Below are positions 55,691-64,000 of a DNA stretch of 64,000 nucleotides, in pieces. Both the position numbers and the translations under genes were made by a program. Source of the DNA: Bacillota bacterium (GTDB taxonomy: Bacteria; Bacillota; Clostridia; Peptostreptococcales; Anaerovoracaceae); assembly GCA_017522185.1 (NCBI GenBank), contig JAFWZZ010000024.1, positions 1 through 64,000 on the forward strand. Direction: 5' to 3'. The notes below the pieces were generated by a model, which worked only from the letters and a program-made list of their open reading frames with translations, had not been told where the DNA came from and did not search any database. Position 1 is the stretch's first letter, and every line of letters begins with the position of its first letter.

Positions 55691-55709
55691 AACATCCCTT
55701 ATTTTTTTA
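55665..55709 (+). other. parS site nested in the noc stop codon and its terminator
   Basis: TGTTTCACGTGAAACA (55679-55694) is a perfect match to the Bacillus parS consensus, bound by ParB. The palindrome extends outward, AATAAGGGA on the left and TCCCTTATT on the right, and a T run follows, which makes a strong intrinsic terminator. The noc stop codon TGA is 55688-55690, inside the site. Confidence 0.9.
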
Positions 55710-55779
55710 CGAAAACAGTAGCATCTTTTACAATTATCATATATAATAGCTTTAGCAAAAAACACAGGAGGTAAAGACT

Positions 55780-56553
55780 TTGGGAAGAGCAATAGCAATA
55801 TTTAACCAAAAGGGCGGCGTAGGCAAGACAACTACGAATATCAACTTAGGCGCCAGCCTGGCACTGAAGAATAAAAAAGTACTGATGCTGGACATTGACC
55901 CGCAGGGTAACACCACAAGCGGCATCGGTATTTCTAAAAAAGACTTACCATATACAACATACGATTTACTGATTGAAGAAAATTTCGATACAAAGAAAGC
56001 TATTCTGCATACGAGCATTGAGAACCTGGATATCATCCCTGCAAGCGTTGATCTGGCAGGTGCAGAAATTGAAATGGTTGCAATCGATGGAAGAGAAGCA
56101 AGATTAAAGAAGGCAATCGAAAAGGTCATCGACGATTATGACTACATCTTTATTGACTGCCCTCCTTCTCTGGGACTTCTTACAATCAACTCTCTGACAG
56201 CAGTGGGAAGCGTACTGATTCCAATCCAGTGCGAGTTCTATGCCCTGGAAGGTGTGAGCCAGCTGGTGAGCACTATTGAGCTGGTTAAGAAGAATCTGAA
56301 TCCTAAGCTGGAAATAGAGGGTGTTATCCTGAGCATGTTCGACGGCAGAACAAACCTGTCTGTACAGGTTGTACAGGAAGTCAAGAAATACTTTGGCTCC
56401 AAGGTGTATTCCACAGTCATCCCGAGAAATATCAGACTAGCAGAGGCACCAAGCTTCGGTATGGCGATTACAGAATACGATCCAAAATCCAAAGGTGCGG
56501 AGGCATACAGAGATTTCGCCGATGAATTCTTAGAATGGGAGGATAACCGGTAA
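55780..56553 (+). CDS. parA: Chromosome partitioning ATPase ParA (Soj)
   Basis: A 257-residue Walker-type ATPase. Deviant Walker A KGGVGKTTTNINLGASLA, DIDPQGNTTSG (Walker A') and the VEDCPPSLGLLT-like DYIFIDCPPSLG (Walker B) are present. In Firmicutes Soj also regulates DnaA. The start is TTG (55780) with AGGAGG eight bases before it and TATAAT at 55742-55747 as -10. Its stop overlaps the parB start by one base. Confidence 0.97.
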   Translation: MGRAIAIFNQKGGVGKTTTNINLGASLALKNKKVLMLDIDPQGNTTSGIGISKKDLPYTTYDLLIEENFDTKKAILHTSIENLDIIPASVDLAGAEIEMVAIDGREARLKKAIEKVIDDYDYIFIDCPPSLGLLTINSLTAVGSVLIPIQCEFYALEGVSQLVSTIELVKKNLNPKLEIEGVILSMFDGRTNLSVQVVQEVKKYFGSKVYSTVIPRNIRLAEAPSFGMAITEYDPKSKGAEAYRDFADEFLEWEDNR

Positions 56554-57452
56554 TGGCTGCAGCAAAACCAAAGAACAAAGGCCTGGGCAGAGGTCTGGAT
56601 GCATTATTTGCGGATCAGGCTCCAGTATATAACCCGGTAAAAGAAGAAACTGCGGCGCCGGTTCAGGCGGACGGAAATGCAGTTGTCTATATCAGCATCA
56701 ATGATATTAAGCCAAACGAAGGACAGCCGAGAAAGACATTCGTGGAAGAAAAGCTGAACGAGCTTGCTGCTTCCATTACAGAACACGGCATCATCCAGCC
56801 GCTGGTTGTCAGAAAACATGACGGCCACTACGAAATCGTAGCAGGTGAAAGAAGATGGAGAGCTGCCAGAAAAGCAGAACTGAAGGAAGTTCCTTGTATC
56901 ATCCGTGAATTTACGGATGAGGAAAACATGCTGGTTGCTATCATCGAAAACATGCAGAGAGAAGACCTGAACCCAATCGAAGAGGCAGAAGGTCTGAATC
57001 AGATGATTAAGACATATGGCCTGACACAGGCTGAAGTTTCCAAGAGTGTCAGCAAGAGCAGACCTTACATTACCAATGCGCTGCGACTGCTGAAGCTTCC
57101 GGAAGACATCAAATCTTATGTCGTAGAAGGGCAGCTGACAACCGGCCATGCAAGAGCACTGCTGGCGGTAGAGGATAAAGAGAAGCAGATGATGCTTTGT
57201 AAGAAAGTCATAGAAGACGGCTTGTCTGTCAGAAAGATTGAGGAACTGGCGAAGAAGGAAACAGAACCTAAGAAGAAGCCGGCTAAGAAGAGAAAGAACG
57301 CGGACACCCTGCATGTGGAAAGCGAGTTAAAGAACCTCTTCGGAACCAAGGTATCTATCGAGAAGAAGGGTAAAAAAGGCGTGATCCAGCTGGAGTATTA
57401 CAGCACGGAAGAGCTGAACCGACTCATTGAACTGTTGAAAACAGTGGGTTAG
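56553..57452 (+). CDS. parB: Chromosome partitioning protein ParB (Spo0J)
   Basis: A 299-residue CTP-dependent DNA clamp that binds parS and organises the origin. It begins with GLGRGLDALFAD, the ParA-activating tail typical of ParB, which the Noc-like protein lacks. IKPNEGQPRKTF, GERRWRAARKAEL and ENMQREDLNPIEEAEGL are the CTP domain. The helix-turn-helix is TQAEVSKSVSKSRPYITNALRLL. The C-terminal dimer domain follows a lysine-rich linker. Translation is coupled to parA. Confidence 0.97.
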   Translation: MAAAKPKNKGLGRGLDALFADQAPVYNPVKEETAAPVQADGNAVVYISINDIKPNEGQPRKTFVEEKLNELAASITEHGIIQPLVVRKHDGHYEIVAGERRWRAARKAELKEVPCIIREFTDEENMLVAIIENMQREDLNPIEEAEGLNQMIKTYGLTQAEVSKSVSKSRPYITNALRLLKLPEDIKSYVVEGQLTTGHARALLAVEDKEKQMMLCKKVIEDGLSVRKIEELAKKETEPKKKPAKKRKNADTLHVESELKNLFGTKVSIEKKGKKGVIQLEYYSTEELNRLIELLKTVG

Positions 57453-57458
57453 CGGTCT

Positions 57459-57474
57459 GGTTTCATGTGAAACA
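57459..57474. other. Second parS-like site
   Basis: GGTTTCATGTGAAACA matches 14 of 16 bases of the parS consensus and lies seven bases after the parB stop. Two sites flanking parAB at 1.8 kb distance would be usual for an origin region. Confidence 0.55.
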
Positions 57475-57498
57475 TAATAAAATAGGAAAAACAACGTG

Positions 57499-57526
57499 AT
57501 GCTCCCCGAGGAGGGGAGCATTTTCT
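57499..57526 (+). terminator. Terminator of the parA-parB operon
   Basis: ATGCTCCCC (57499-57507) pairs with GGGGAGCAT (57513-57521), followed by TTTTCT. Confidence 0.85.
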
Positions 57527-57572
57527 ATTGCAGTAAAAAGCATATAGAGAATAGGCCGGAAATATAAAAAAC

Positions 57573-57601
57573 TTGGAATTTAGCCCTTGATGTGGTATAC
57601 T
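57573..57601 (+). promoter_or_regulatory. Promoter of the GdpP-like gene and downstream operon
   Basis: TTGGAA (57573-57578), 17 bases, TATACT (57596-57601). Confidence 0.65.
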
Positions 57602-57652
57602 ATTAAGATAAATTGGGATAGAATGCGAATTTTGACTTTGAGGAAAATTGAG

Positions 57653-59404
57653 ATGAATGAGACATTGTTTGAAGAGCTGATGTCCTCTTATATCCTGCAG
57701 CCGATGTGCGTAATCAGCCGTAAGGGAAAGATTGTGTTTGCAAACGAACACATGGATAAGGTGTTCGCTTACGCAGGAATTGAGGATTCGGACTTCTTTG
57801 CATTAACCGGAATCAAAACTGCAGGCTTATTTGAGGAAATCGAAACAAATAACACGCAGCTTCATATTTTAGAAAGAAACGAGAAGCAGTTTAAACTTGC
57901 GACCAAACTGGTAGGCGAGGGAGAAGAGGCAAAGCTTTTCGTATACTTCTTCGACGTAACCAATTACGAAAGCCTGAAGGACAGATATAATAATGAAAAA
58001 ATCTGTGTCTGCAAGATCAATATCGACAACTACGATGAGCTGATTGCCAGCACCTCTGCCAACAACCAGATGAGCGTTCCGACAGAAGTGGATAAGCTGA
58101 TCCGACAGTGGGCGGAGAAAATGAATGGTGCAATCAATAAGCTGAGCAATTCCCAGTATATTATGCATATTGAGAATGCACAGGTAGATAAGATTATCGA
58201 GAGCAGATTTGATATTCTTGATACCGTCCGCAGTATCGAGACAGAAGCGGACTTCCCTGTCAGTCTGAGTATCGGCATCGGCACCGGCGGCAAAACACTG
58301 AAGGCGACCGACGAATACGCTACGGCGGCACTGGATCTGGCCCTTGGACGCGGCGGCGACCAGGCGGTCATTAAATGGGTCAACAAGGTAGAATACTACG
58401 GTGGCAAGATGCAGACTGTTGAGAAGGGTAACAAGGGAAAATCCCGTGTGGTTGCCCATGCTCTGAAACAGCTGATTGAGCAGTCCAAGAGGGTCATTAT
58501 CATGGGACATGTGAACCCGGATATGGACTGTTTCGGTGCGGCCCTCGGCATCCACAGACTCTGTGTGATGTGCGGCAGAGAATCCTACATCCTCATCAAC
58601 GAGGTGAATGATACATTAGACAGAATCTATCGCCAGGCAAAGGAAACACAGAATTACCAGTTTATCAACAACAAGAAGGCAGAGAGCCTGATCGATAAGG
58701 ACACGCTGGTCGTTCTGGTGGATACCCACAGACCAAGCTATGCGGAAAACGGTGAACTGCTGACCATGACAGACAAGATCGTTGTCATCGACCATCACAG
58801 GAGAGCAGAAGACAGTGTTGTGAATCCAACTCTGTCCTATATTGAATCCTACGCATCTTCTACATGCGAGCTGATCAGTGAGATTCTGCAGTATGCAGCA
58901 CCAAAGAAGACTTTGATCAAGCTGGAAGCGGAAGCACTGCTGGGCGGCATTACCATCGATACGAACAGATTCGCGGTAAAGACAGGCGTGCGTACATTTG
59001 AAGCGGCGGCATGGCTCCGCCGAGCAGGTGCAGACACCACAGAGGTAAAGCGATTCTTCCAGACAGATCTGGACTCTTTCAAAGTGCGTGCAAAGGCCAT
59101 CGCTGCAGCAGAATTTATGGAAAACGGTATCGCCGTTTCTGTGTGCGAAGGCTGCAACGAAGAAGCACAGGTCATCAATTCCCAGGTTGCGGATGAACTT
59201 CTGACCATCAAAGGCATCAAGGCATCCTTTGTGGCAGGACGCAACGTAAGAGGTGAAACGGTAGTCAGCGCCCGTTCCTTAGGTGAAATCAACGTACAGG
59301 TTATCATGGAAAAGCTTGGCGGCGGCGGTCATCTGACAACAGCTGGTGCACAGGTTTCCTGCACACCGGAAGAAGCAATTGAGAAAATTTTAGAAATCAT
59401 TTAA
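57653..59404 (+). CDS. GdpP-like DHH-family cyclic-di-AMP phosphodiesterase without membrane helices
   Basis: A 583-residue protein with the domain order of GdpP: a PAS-like region (about 10-105), a degenerate GGDEF (about 115-255, no GGDEF motif), a DHH domain with MGHVNPDMDCFGAA and VVIDHHRR, and DHHA1 with LGGGGHLTTAGAQV. GdpP cleaves c-di-AMP, linked to wall and potassium homeostasis. GdpP of other Firmicutes is about 655 residues with two N-terminal membrane helices; none is seen here, so the enzyme is probably cytosolic. ATG 57653 follows TTGAGGAAA. Upstream in-frame ATGs would add no helix. The location before rplI and dnaB is standard for gdpP. Confidence 0.85.
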   Translation: MNETLFEELMSSYILQPMCVISRKGKIVFANEHMDKVFAYAGIEDSDFFALTGIKTAGLFEEIETNNTQLHILERNEKQFKLATKLVGEGEEAKLFVYFFDVTNYESLKDRYNNEKICVCKINIDNYDELIASTSANNQMSVPTEVDKLIRQWAEKMNGAINKLSNSQYIMHIENAQVDKIIESRFDILDTVRSIETEADFPVSLSIGIGTGGKTLKATDEYATAALDLALGRGGDQAVIKWVNKVEYYGGKMQTVEKGNKGKSRVVAHALKQLIEQSKRVIIMGHVNPDMDCFGAALGIHRLCVMCGRESYILINEVNDTLDRIYRQAKETQNYQFINNKKAESLIDKDTLVVLVDTHRPSYAENGELLTMTDKIVVIDHHRRAEDSVVNPTLSYIESYASSTCELISEILQYAAPKKTLIKLEAEALLGGITIDTNRFAVKTGVRTFEAAAWLRRAGADTTEVKRFFQTDLDSFKVRAKAIAAAEFMENGIAVSVCEGCNEEAQVINSQVADELLTIKGIKASFVAGRNVRGETVVSARSLGEINVQVIMEKLGGGGHLTTAGAQVSCTPEEAIEKILEII

Positions 59405-59428
59405 TCAGACATACAGGAGGTTAGAGAC

Positions 59429-59872
59429 ATGTTAGTTATTTTAAATAAAGATGTAAAAGGCACAGGTAAAGCAGGCGAAATCGTAAAGGTAAGCGACGGT
59501 TTTGCGAGAAACATGCTGTTCCCGAAGGGACTGGCAAAAGAGGCAACAGATGCCAATGTGAGAAACCTGGAAAAGCAGAAGGCGGCAGAAGCACAGAAGA
59601 AGGCTGAAGAAAAGGCTGCGGCACTGGAGCTGGCAAAGAAGCTGGAAGATGTGAAGGTTGTGATTAAGACAAAATCCGGCGAAGGCGGCAGATTATTCGG
59701 CTCCATCACTTCTAAGGATATCGCAGATGAAACAAAGAAGCAGACAGGTTTCGTTATCGACAAGAAAAAGATCCAGTTAAACAGCCCAATTAAGAATATG
59801 GGAAAATTTGACATTAAGGTAAAGCTGTATCCTGAAGTTGTCGGCGTATTAACTGTAGAAGTTACTGACTAG
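59429..59872 (+). CDS. rplI: 50S ribosomal protein L9
   Basis: A 147-residue L9. The N-terminal domain has [35 protein letters not shown] long helix (about 45-75) joins it to the C-terminal domain with [35 protein letters not shown] precedes the start. It lies in the usual gdpP-rplI-dnaB order. Confidence 0.97.
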   Translation: MLVILNKDVKGTGKAGEIVKVSDGFARNMLFPKGLAKEATDANVRNLEKQKAAEAQKKAEEKAAALELAKKLEDVKVVIKTKSGEGGRLFGSITSKDIADETKKQTGFVIDKKKIQLNSPIKNMGKFDIKVKLYPEVVGVLTVEVTD

Positions 59873-59899
59873 TCGGGACAGATATTGAGAGGAATAACA

Positions 59900-61216
59900 A
59901 TGATAGAAAAAATTCCACCCCATAACACAGAAGCGGAGAAATCTGTTCTCGGTGCGGCCATGTTGAGCAAAGACGCCCTGGCAGACGTCATCGACGTGGT
60001 AAAGCCGGAAGATTTTTATCATGCTTCCCATAAGGAAATTTTTTCCATTATGATAGAGCTCTTCCGGAACAACGTTTCCGTAGATATCGTAACGGTGTGT
60101 GAAGAGCTGAAGAAGAAAAAGGCCCTGGAGCTGGTTGGCGGCAGAGCCTACGTGGCATCCCTGTCTTCTGAGGCACCATCCACCATCAATGCGGCACAGT
60201 ACGCAAAGATCGTGGCAGAAAAGGCGTCCATGCGTCTTTTGATTAAGACGGCAGAAGACATCAAAGAAAAGGGATACGAAGAAACCCTGGAGGCCGCAGA
60301 GATTCTGAATTATGCGGAAAAGGGAATCTACGATATCGCACAGAGAAGGCAGAGCAGTGATTACGCACCGATTCAGGATGTATTAAACAGCAACCTGGAG
60401 ATGCTGGACCGCGCCATCGCGACCCAGGGGCAGGTAATCGGCCTGACTACCGGTTTCAAGAAGCTGGACGAGCTGACCAGTGGTCTGCATAAGTCCGATT
60501 TGATTATCGTAGCGGCGAGACCAGCGATGGGTAAGACTGCTTTCGTACTGAACATCGCACAGAACGCGGCAAAAAAAGCCGGTGCATCTGTTTTGATTTT
60601 CAGCTTGGAAATGTCCAAGGAACAGCTGGGACAGAGACTGCTGGCGATGGAAGCCAGAGTAGAAATGCAGAAGCTGAAAACAGGGAATATTGAGAGAAAC
60701 GACTGGGAAAAGATTCACTTTGCCCTGGACTCTCTTTCCAAGACCAAGATTCACATTGATGATACGCCAGGTATCACCATTCTGGATATGAAGAACAAGT
60801 GCAGAAGACTGAAGGCGGAGAAGGGCCTTGATCTGATCATCATCGACTACCTGCAGCTGATGAACTCCGAAGGAAAATCAGAAAGCAGACAGAACGAAAT
60901 CAGTACCCTGTCCCGTTATCTGAAGCTGCTGGCCAGAGAAATGGATTGTCCGGTTATCGTACTTTCCCAGCTGTCTAGAGCGCCGGAGCAGAGACAGGAC
61001 CACAGACCGATTCTGTCCGACCTGCGTGAATCCGGATCTATCGAGCAGGACGCGGATATGGTTATGTTCTTATATCGTGATGAATATTACAACAAAGAAA
61101 ACTCGGACAAGGTTGGCATCTGTGAGGTAAACCTTGCCAAGCACAGAAGCGGGCCTACGGAAAGTTTTGAGCTGACGTGGGTATCCCGATACACGAAATT
61201 TAGTGACCAGGCTTAA
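59900..61216 (+). CDS. dnaB: Replicative DNA helicase DnaB
   Basis: A 438-residue hexameric helicase (DnaC in Bacillus naming). The N-terminal domain begins PPHNTEAEKSVLGAAM. The RecA-like motor has Walker A ARPAMGKTAFVLNIA, Walker B LDLIIIDYLQLM, and SQLSRAPEQR with DLRESGSIEQDAD. ATG 59900 is chosen because GAGAGG lies upstream; the TTG at 59885 overlaps that site. Confidence 0.97.
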   Translation: MIEKIPPHNTEAEKSVLGAAMLSKDALADVIDVVKPEDFYHASHKEIFSIMIELFRNNVSVDIVTVCEELKKKKALELVGGRAYVASLSSEAPSTINAAQYAKIVAEKASMRLLIKTAEDIKEKGYEETLEAAEILNYAEKGIYDIAQRRQSSDYAPIQDVLNSNLEMLDRAIATQGQVIGLTTGFKKLDELTSGLHKSDLIIVAARPAMGKTAFVLNIAQNAAKKAGASVLIFSLEMSKEQLGQRLLAMEARVEMQKLKTGNIERNDWEKIHFALDSLSKTKIHIDDTPGITILDMKNKCRRLKAEKGLDLIIIDYLQLMNSEGKSESRQNEISTLSRYLKLLAREMDCPVIVLSQLSRAPEQRQDHRPILSDLRESGSIEQDADMVMFLYRDEYYNKENSDKVGICEVNLAKHRSGPTESFELTWVSRYTKFSDQA

Positions 61217-61255
61217 GTCTGGGGAGTCTATAAGGTATTTGAAGGGAGGAATACG

Positions 61256-61447
61256 ATGAAAATTACAGAAGATATGATGGTTTCTGCAATCTTAGACCTC
61301 AATGAAAACCTGGATGCGGTGTTTCACCGTCACGGTATGTCCTGTCTGGGATGTCCCGGTGCAATGCAGGAAACACTGCAGGAAGCAGCAGAGGCGCATG
61401 ATGTAGATTTACAGGCGCTGCTGGAAGACTTAAATAAGGAAGTATAG
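61256..61447 (+). CDS. DUF1858 domain protein
   Basis: A 63-residue protein made of one DUF1858 domain. It shows the ILDLNENLDAVFHRHGMSCLGCPGA block with C-x2-C (C30, C33), probably binding a metal or sulfur species. Such small proteins occur widely in anaerobes and are sometimes linked to hybrid cluster or sulfur-transfer proteins; the role is not known. It is co-directional with dnaB and the DnaD gene, with GGGAGG before the start. Confidence 0.88.
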   Translation: MKITEDMMVSAILDLNENLDAVFHRHGMSCLGCPGAMQETLQEAAEAHDVDLQALLEDLNKEV

Positions 61448-61465
61448 GAGAGTTAGGGAGAAGGA

Positions 61466-62743
61466 ATGAATTTCGTAAGAGAAAAGATCAAAGACTTCTA
61501 TTTACTGGACTCGAAAGTAGAGAATATTTTTATCAACGAGTACATGACGGCGGCTCCGGGGGATTACGTGAAGATCTTCCTCTATGCCTCCATGTATGCG
61601 GAACACGGTCTTAACATGAGTAACGAAACCATGGCGAAGCAGCTTGGTGTTACAGAGCAGACGGTGGCCGATGCCTGGGAGTACTGGGAACGCATGGGTG
61701 TCATCAGAAAAAGATATCAGGACAGCTTCGGGAAAATAGAGTTTACGGTAGAGTTTGTGAACCTGAAGGAGCTGCTCTACGGTAAGAACACCCAGCCTGC
61801 CAAAGGCGAACCGAAGAAACCTGCGAAAGAAAACATCTTTGGCAACAAAGCCGTGAAAACCATGTTTACCCAGATCGAAAATGTTTTCGGCAGGGCGCTC
61901 AGTTCCTCCGAAATCAATCAGGTACTGGCCTGGATGTCGGACTATCATGCGACGACAGAAGTTATTCAGCAGGCGGTGCAGCACGCAGTCGGTAAGAATA
62001 AGAGAAGTTTTAAATACATCGAAAGTCTGGTAAAGAACTGGACTGCAGAAGGACTGGAAACCACGGAACAGGTTGAGGAGCATCTGCAGGAACTGGATGA
62101 AAAATATTATAAATACAGGCGCGTTCTGAAGGCGCTGGGTTTTACCAGAAATGCCACGGAAAGCGAAGAAGAGATGATGGACACCTGGTTCGACCAGTGG
62201 GGATTCTCTCTGGAACGTGTGCTGGAAGCCTGCAGCAAGACCACGGGGATTTCCAGCCCGAATTTCAACTATGTAAACTCCGTATTGGAAAACTGGAGAA
62301 ACGAGGCAGAGGCAAAGGATGTGGATGTGAACAAGAAGATTGTGGTAACACAAAACGTTCTCAACCAGTATTTAGACGAGCTTCGTGACAAGGCAGAAAA
62401 GACTGCGGAGCAGAAAAAGAAAGAAATCTACGAAAAGCTGCCGAGAATCAAGGAGATTGACGATAACATTCGTCAGATGGGTTCCCAGCTTTCGAAGGCA
62501 TTGATTACGGGTGCTTCCGAAGAGGAGACCAAGAGAATCAATACTGTTATGGACGGTCTGGCAGTAGAGAGGGCCATTCTCCTAACAGAGAACAACTACG
62601 CAATGGATTACACCGATATCAAATATGCTTGTGAAAAATGCAATGACACGGGAATTACGGATTTAGGAGAACGCTGCTCATGTATTAAACAGCGTATGGA
62701 AGAGGCGGAATTATGGCTAAATATGAAAAATACAAAAAAATAG
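61466..62743 (+). CDS. DnaD-domain protein fused to a DnaC-type loader N-terminal domain
   Basis: A 425-residue protein. The N-terminal winged helix (about 1-95) has ETMAKQLGVTEQTVADAWEYWERMGVI. Two DnaD-like helical domains follow (about 128-195 and 210-285). The last ~105 residues, from KKKEIYEKLPRIKEIDDNIR to CEKCNDTGITDLGERCSC (C389, C392, C404, C406), resemble the N-terminal coiled coil and zinc motif of clostridial DnaC/DnaI helicase loaders, which normally form a separate downstream gene with an AAA+ domain. No such ATPase follows here. It probably acts in helicase loading next to DnaB. Confidence 0.8.
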   Translation: MNFVREKIKDFYLLDSKVENIFINEYMTAAPGDYVKIFLYASMYAEHGLNMSNETMAKQLGVTEQTVADAWEYWERMGVIRKRYQDSFGKIEFTVEFVNLKELLYGKNTQPAKGEPKKPAKENIFGNKAVKTMFTQIENVFGRALSSSEINQVLAWMSDYHATTEVIQQAVQHAVGKNKRSFKYIESLVKNWTAEGLETTEQVEEHLQELDEKYYKYRRVLKALGFTRNATESEEEMMDTWFDQWGFSLERVLEACSKTTGISSPNFNYVNSVLENWRNEAEAKDVDVNKKIVVTQNVLNQYLDELRDKAEKTAEQKKKEIYEKLPRIKEIDDNIRQMGSQLSKALITGASEEETKRINTVMDGLAVERAILLTENNYAMDYTDIKYACEKCNDTGITDLGERCSCIKQRMEEAELWLNMKNTKK

Positions 62744-64000
62744 AAGATGCGGCAGCAAGATTTGTCTACTGGTTGGATGACCTGCTGATCAAGTCGGACA
62801 CCTGGACAAAGACCGCTTTGATGCATCTCGTCAATATGGCTGCGATGACTATCACTTTCATCGATAACCTGCATGTGGTTGTCGACAGAAAGACCTTCAT
62901 TCTGCAGTACCATGTTGCGAAGTTCCTGCATAAGCAGAGAAAGAAACTGGGTAATTATAAGAAGGCACTGCTGACCCACTTCGCCGGTACGGTCCTGATT
63001 GCAGTGGCAGTGGTTGCGATTTTCAGTTATTCGACAGGGTACGAATATTCCTATAATGGGAAACATCTGGGCTATGTAAATAACCAGGAAGACGTAACCA
63101 AGGTACTGGGTCTGGTCAGTGAAGAACTGTCTAAGGAATATGACTCCAATATCCAGATTAACGAAGAGTCTGATATTACCTTCAAAAGCGTATTCATCTT
63201 AGATAAGGAAATCGACAGCATCGACACGGTATTAAAGAGACTGACTTACATGTCCGACATGAAGGCAGAGGCATACGGCATCTTTATCGATGGCACGCTC
63301 TTTGTCACAGTAGAAAGTGAAGCTGCTGCGAAGGCAGTACTCAGCAACGTCTACGACGATTATGTTAAAGAAGAAAGCGAAAAGCTGAAGTATGAACAAA
63401 TCGGATTCAAAGAGGATGTGCAGATTCAGCAGGTAGATACAAAGCTGGCTTACATCAGTAGTGTGAAGCAGGCTACAAAGAAGATCATGAAGGGTGGCGA
63501 AAAGGAAGTCGTTTACAAGGTAAAGGGCGGCGACACCATTTATGGCATCTGTGACAAGCTGGATGTAACATGGGAAGAATTGAAGGAAATGAATCCTGGA
63601 CTGAAACAGGAATCCATCTATCCGGGCGATAAGATTCTGCTGAACCGTGCAACAGCGGCAGTAACAGTAAAAACGGTAGAAGTTTCTACTTTTGGTGAAA
63701 AGGTAAAATACAAGACCAAGTACAAGAAATCTTCTGACATGTACGAGGGAGAATCCCGCGTGACACAGGAAGGTCAGTACGGTAAGCGTGTTGTAACTGC
63801 AAGATTAACCAGAGAAAACGGTGAAATTGTAAAGAGAAAGAATCTGAAACAGAACATCATCATCGAACCTGTTACGGAAATCATCGTAGAAGGTACAGCG
63901 CCAAGACCAAAGACGCTGCCAACAGGCACGCTGAAATACCCAATTTATGGTGCGATTCTGACATCAGAATTCGGATGGAGATGGGGTAGAAACCACGACG
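62713..64000 (+). CDS. LysM-G5-M23 peptidase, membrane anchored (partial, runs off the window)
   Basis: At least 429 residues, open at the right edge. An N-terminal cytoplasmic part precedes one membrane helix (ALLTHFAGTVLIAVAVVAIF, about 88-107). Then come an extracytoplasmic region, a LysM domain (VYKVKGGDTIYGICDKLDV...IYPGDKILL), a G5 domain (about 320-400) and the start of an M23 metallopeptidase, EFGWRWGRNH, whose histidine is a zinc ligand. It would cut peptidoglycan cross-bridges near the membrane or act as a scaffold if inactive. The ATG at 62713 lies 31 bases inside the end of the DnaD gene in another frame. Confidence 0.85.
   Translation, partial: MAKYEKYKKIEDAAARFVYWLDDLLIKSDTWTKTALMHLVNMAAMTITFIDNLHVVVDRKTFILQYHVAKFLHKQRKKLGNYKKALLTHFAGTVLIAVAVVAIFSYSTGYEYSYNGKHLGYVNNQEDVTKVLGLVSEELSKEYDSNIQINEESDITFKSVFILDKEIDSIDTVLKRLTYMSDMKAEAYGIFIDGTLFVTVESEAAAKAVLSNVYDDYVKEESEKLKYEQIGFKEDVQIQQVDTKLAYISSVKQATKKIMKGGEKEVVYKVKGGDTIYGICDKLDVTWEELKEMNPGLKQESIYPGDKILLNRATAAVTVKTVEVSTFGEKVKYKTKYKKSSDMYEGESRVTQEGQYGKRVVTARLTRENGEIVKRKNLKQNIIIEPVTEIIVEGTAPRPKTLPTGTLKYPIYGAILTSEFGWRWGRNHD

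Overview
The window looks like the replication-origin region of a low-to-mid GC, anaerobic Firmicute of class Clostridia. An amino-acid-fermenting lineage near Anaerovoracaceae/Eubacteriales is my guess; no rRNA gene is present to test it. Supporting signs are AGGAGG-type ribosome sites, the gene order dnaA-dnaN-recF-gyrB-gyrA on one side and rpmH-rnpA-yidD-yidC-jag-mnmE-mnmG-rsmG-noc-parA-parB on the other, a histidine-to-glutamate/formimino-folate pathway, and a butyrate-type CoA-transferase. The origin lies at about 48.2-48.4 kb, between divergent dnaA and rpmH. DnaA boxes flank dnaA on both sides, as in bipartite Bacillus-type origins. Most genes are transcribed away from the origin.

Left arm, far part (0-15.7 kb): the end of a membrane protein, a tRNA-Arg(CCU) gene beside an interrupted partial copy of itself, a CoA-transferase, two tandem ABC ATPase-permease fusions, a GNAT acetyltransferase, alanine racemase, an orphan LytTR response regulator, a PlsC-like acyltransferase with a zinc ribbon, a GltS-like transporter, a HAD phosphatase, a Cys-rich DUF2284 protein, an amidohydrolase that has lost metal ligands, and a DUF4430 lipoprotein.

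Middle of the left arm (15.7-33.5 kb): a complete histidine utilisation operon, hutH-hutU-hutI-fchA-ftcD, ends with its likely GntR-type regulator. A palindrome sits over its predicted start site. Next come a secreted L,D-transpeptidase and a secreted glycosidase-like protein in convergent orientation, the rpsF-ssb-rpsR operon with a structured leader, a nucleotidyltransferase, a DUF2148 protein, a PAP2-cysK-pucR operon and a second PlsC.

Origin-proximal left arm (33.5-48.2 kb): a cluster of DnaA boxes lies about 14.7 kb from the origin. It is followed by what I think is the most interesting local system, a two-component pair (RR-HK) flanked by a four-PepSY membrane protein and a three-repeat secreted Ig-like protein. 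All three transcription units carry the same promoter geometry (TTCAT-N6-TTCAT-N10-TATSAT), and the two flanking proteins share an acidic DEWDD tail. Next is a translationally coupled operon of a cysteine-rich RsbW-like kinase, a SigB/F/G-type sigma factor and a C_GCAxxG_C_C protein, without an RsbV. Then gyrA, gyrB, recF, dnaN and dnaA follow.

Right arm (48.4-64 kb): rpmH has a consensus promoter, followed by rnpA, yidD, yidC, jag, the tRNA-modification genes mnmE and mnmG, rsmG, noc, parA and parB. A perfect parS is simultaneously the 3' end of noc and its terminator stem. Then come a GdpP-like phosphodiesterase lacking membrane helices, rplI, dnaB, a DUF1858 protein, a DnaD protein that appears fused to the N-terminal part of a DnaC-type helicase loader, and a LysM-G5-M23 peptidase running off the end.
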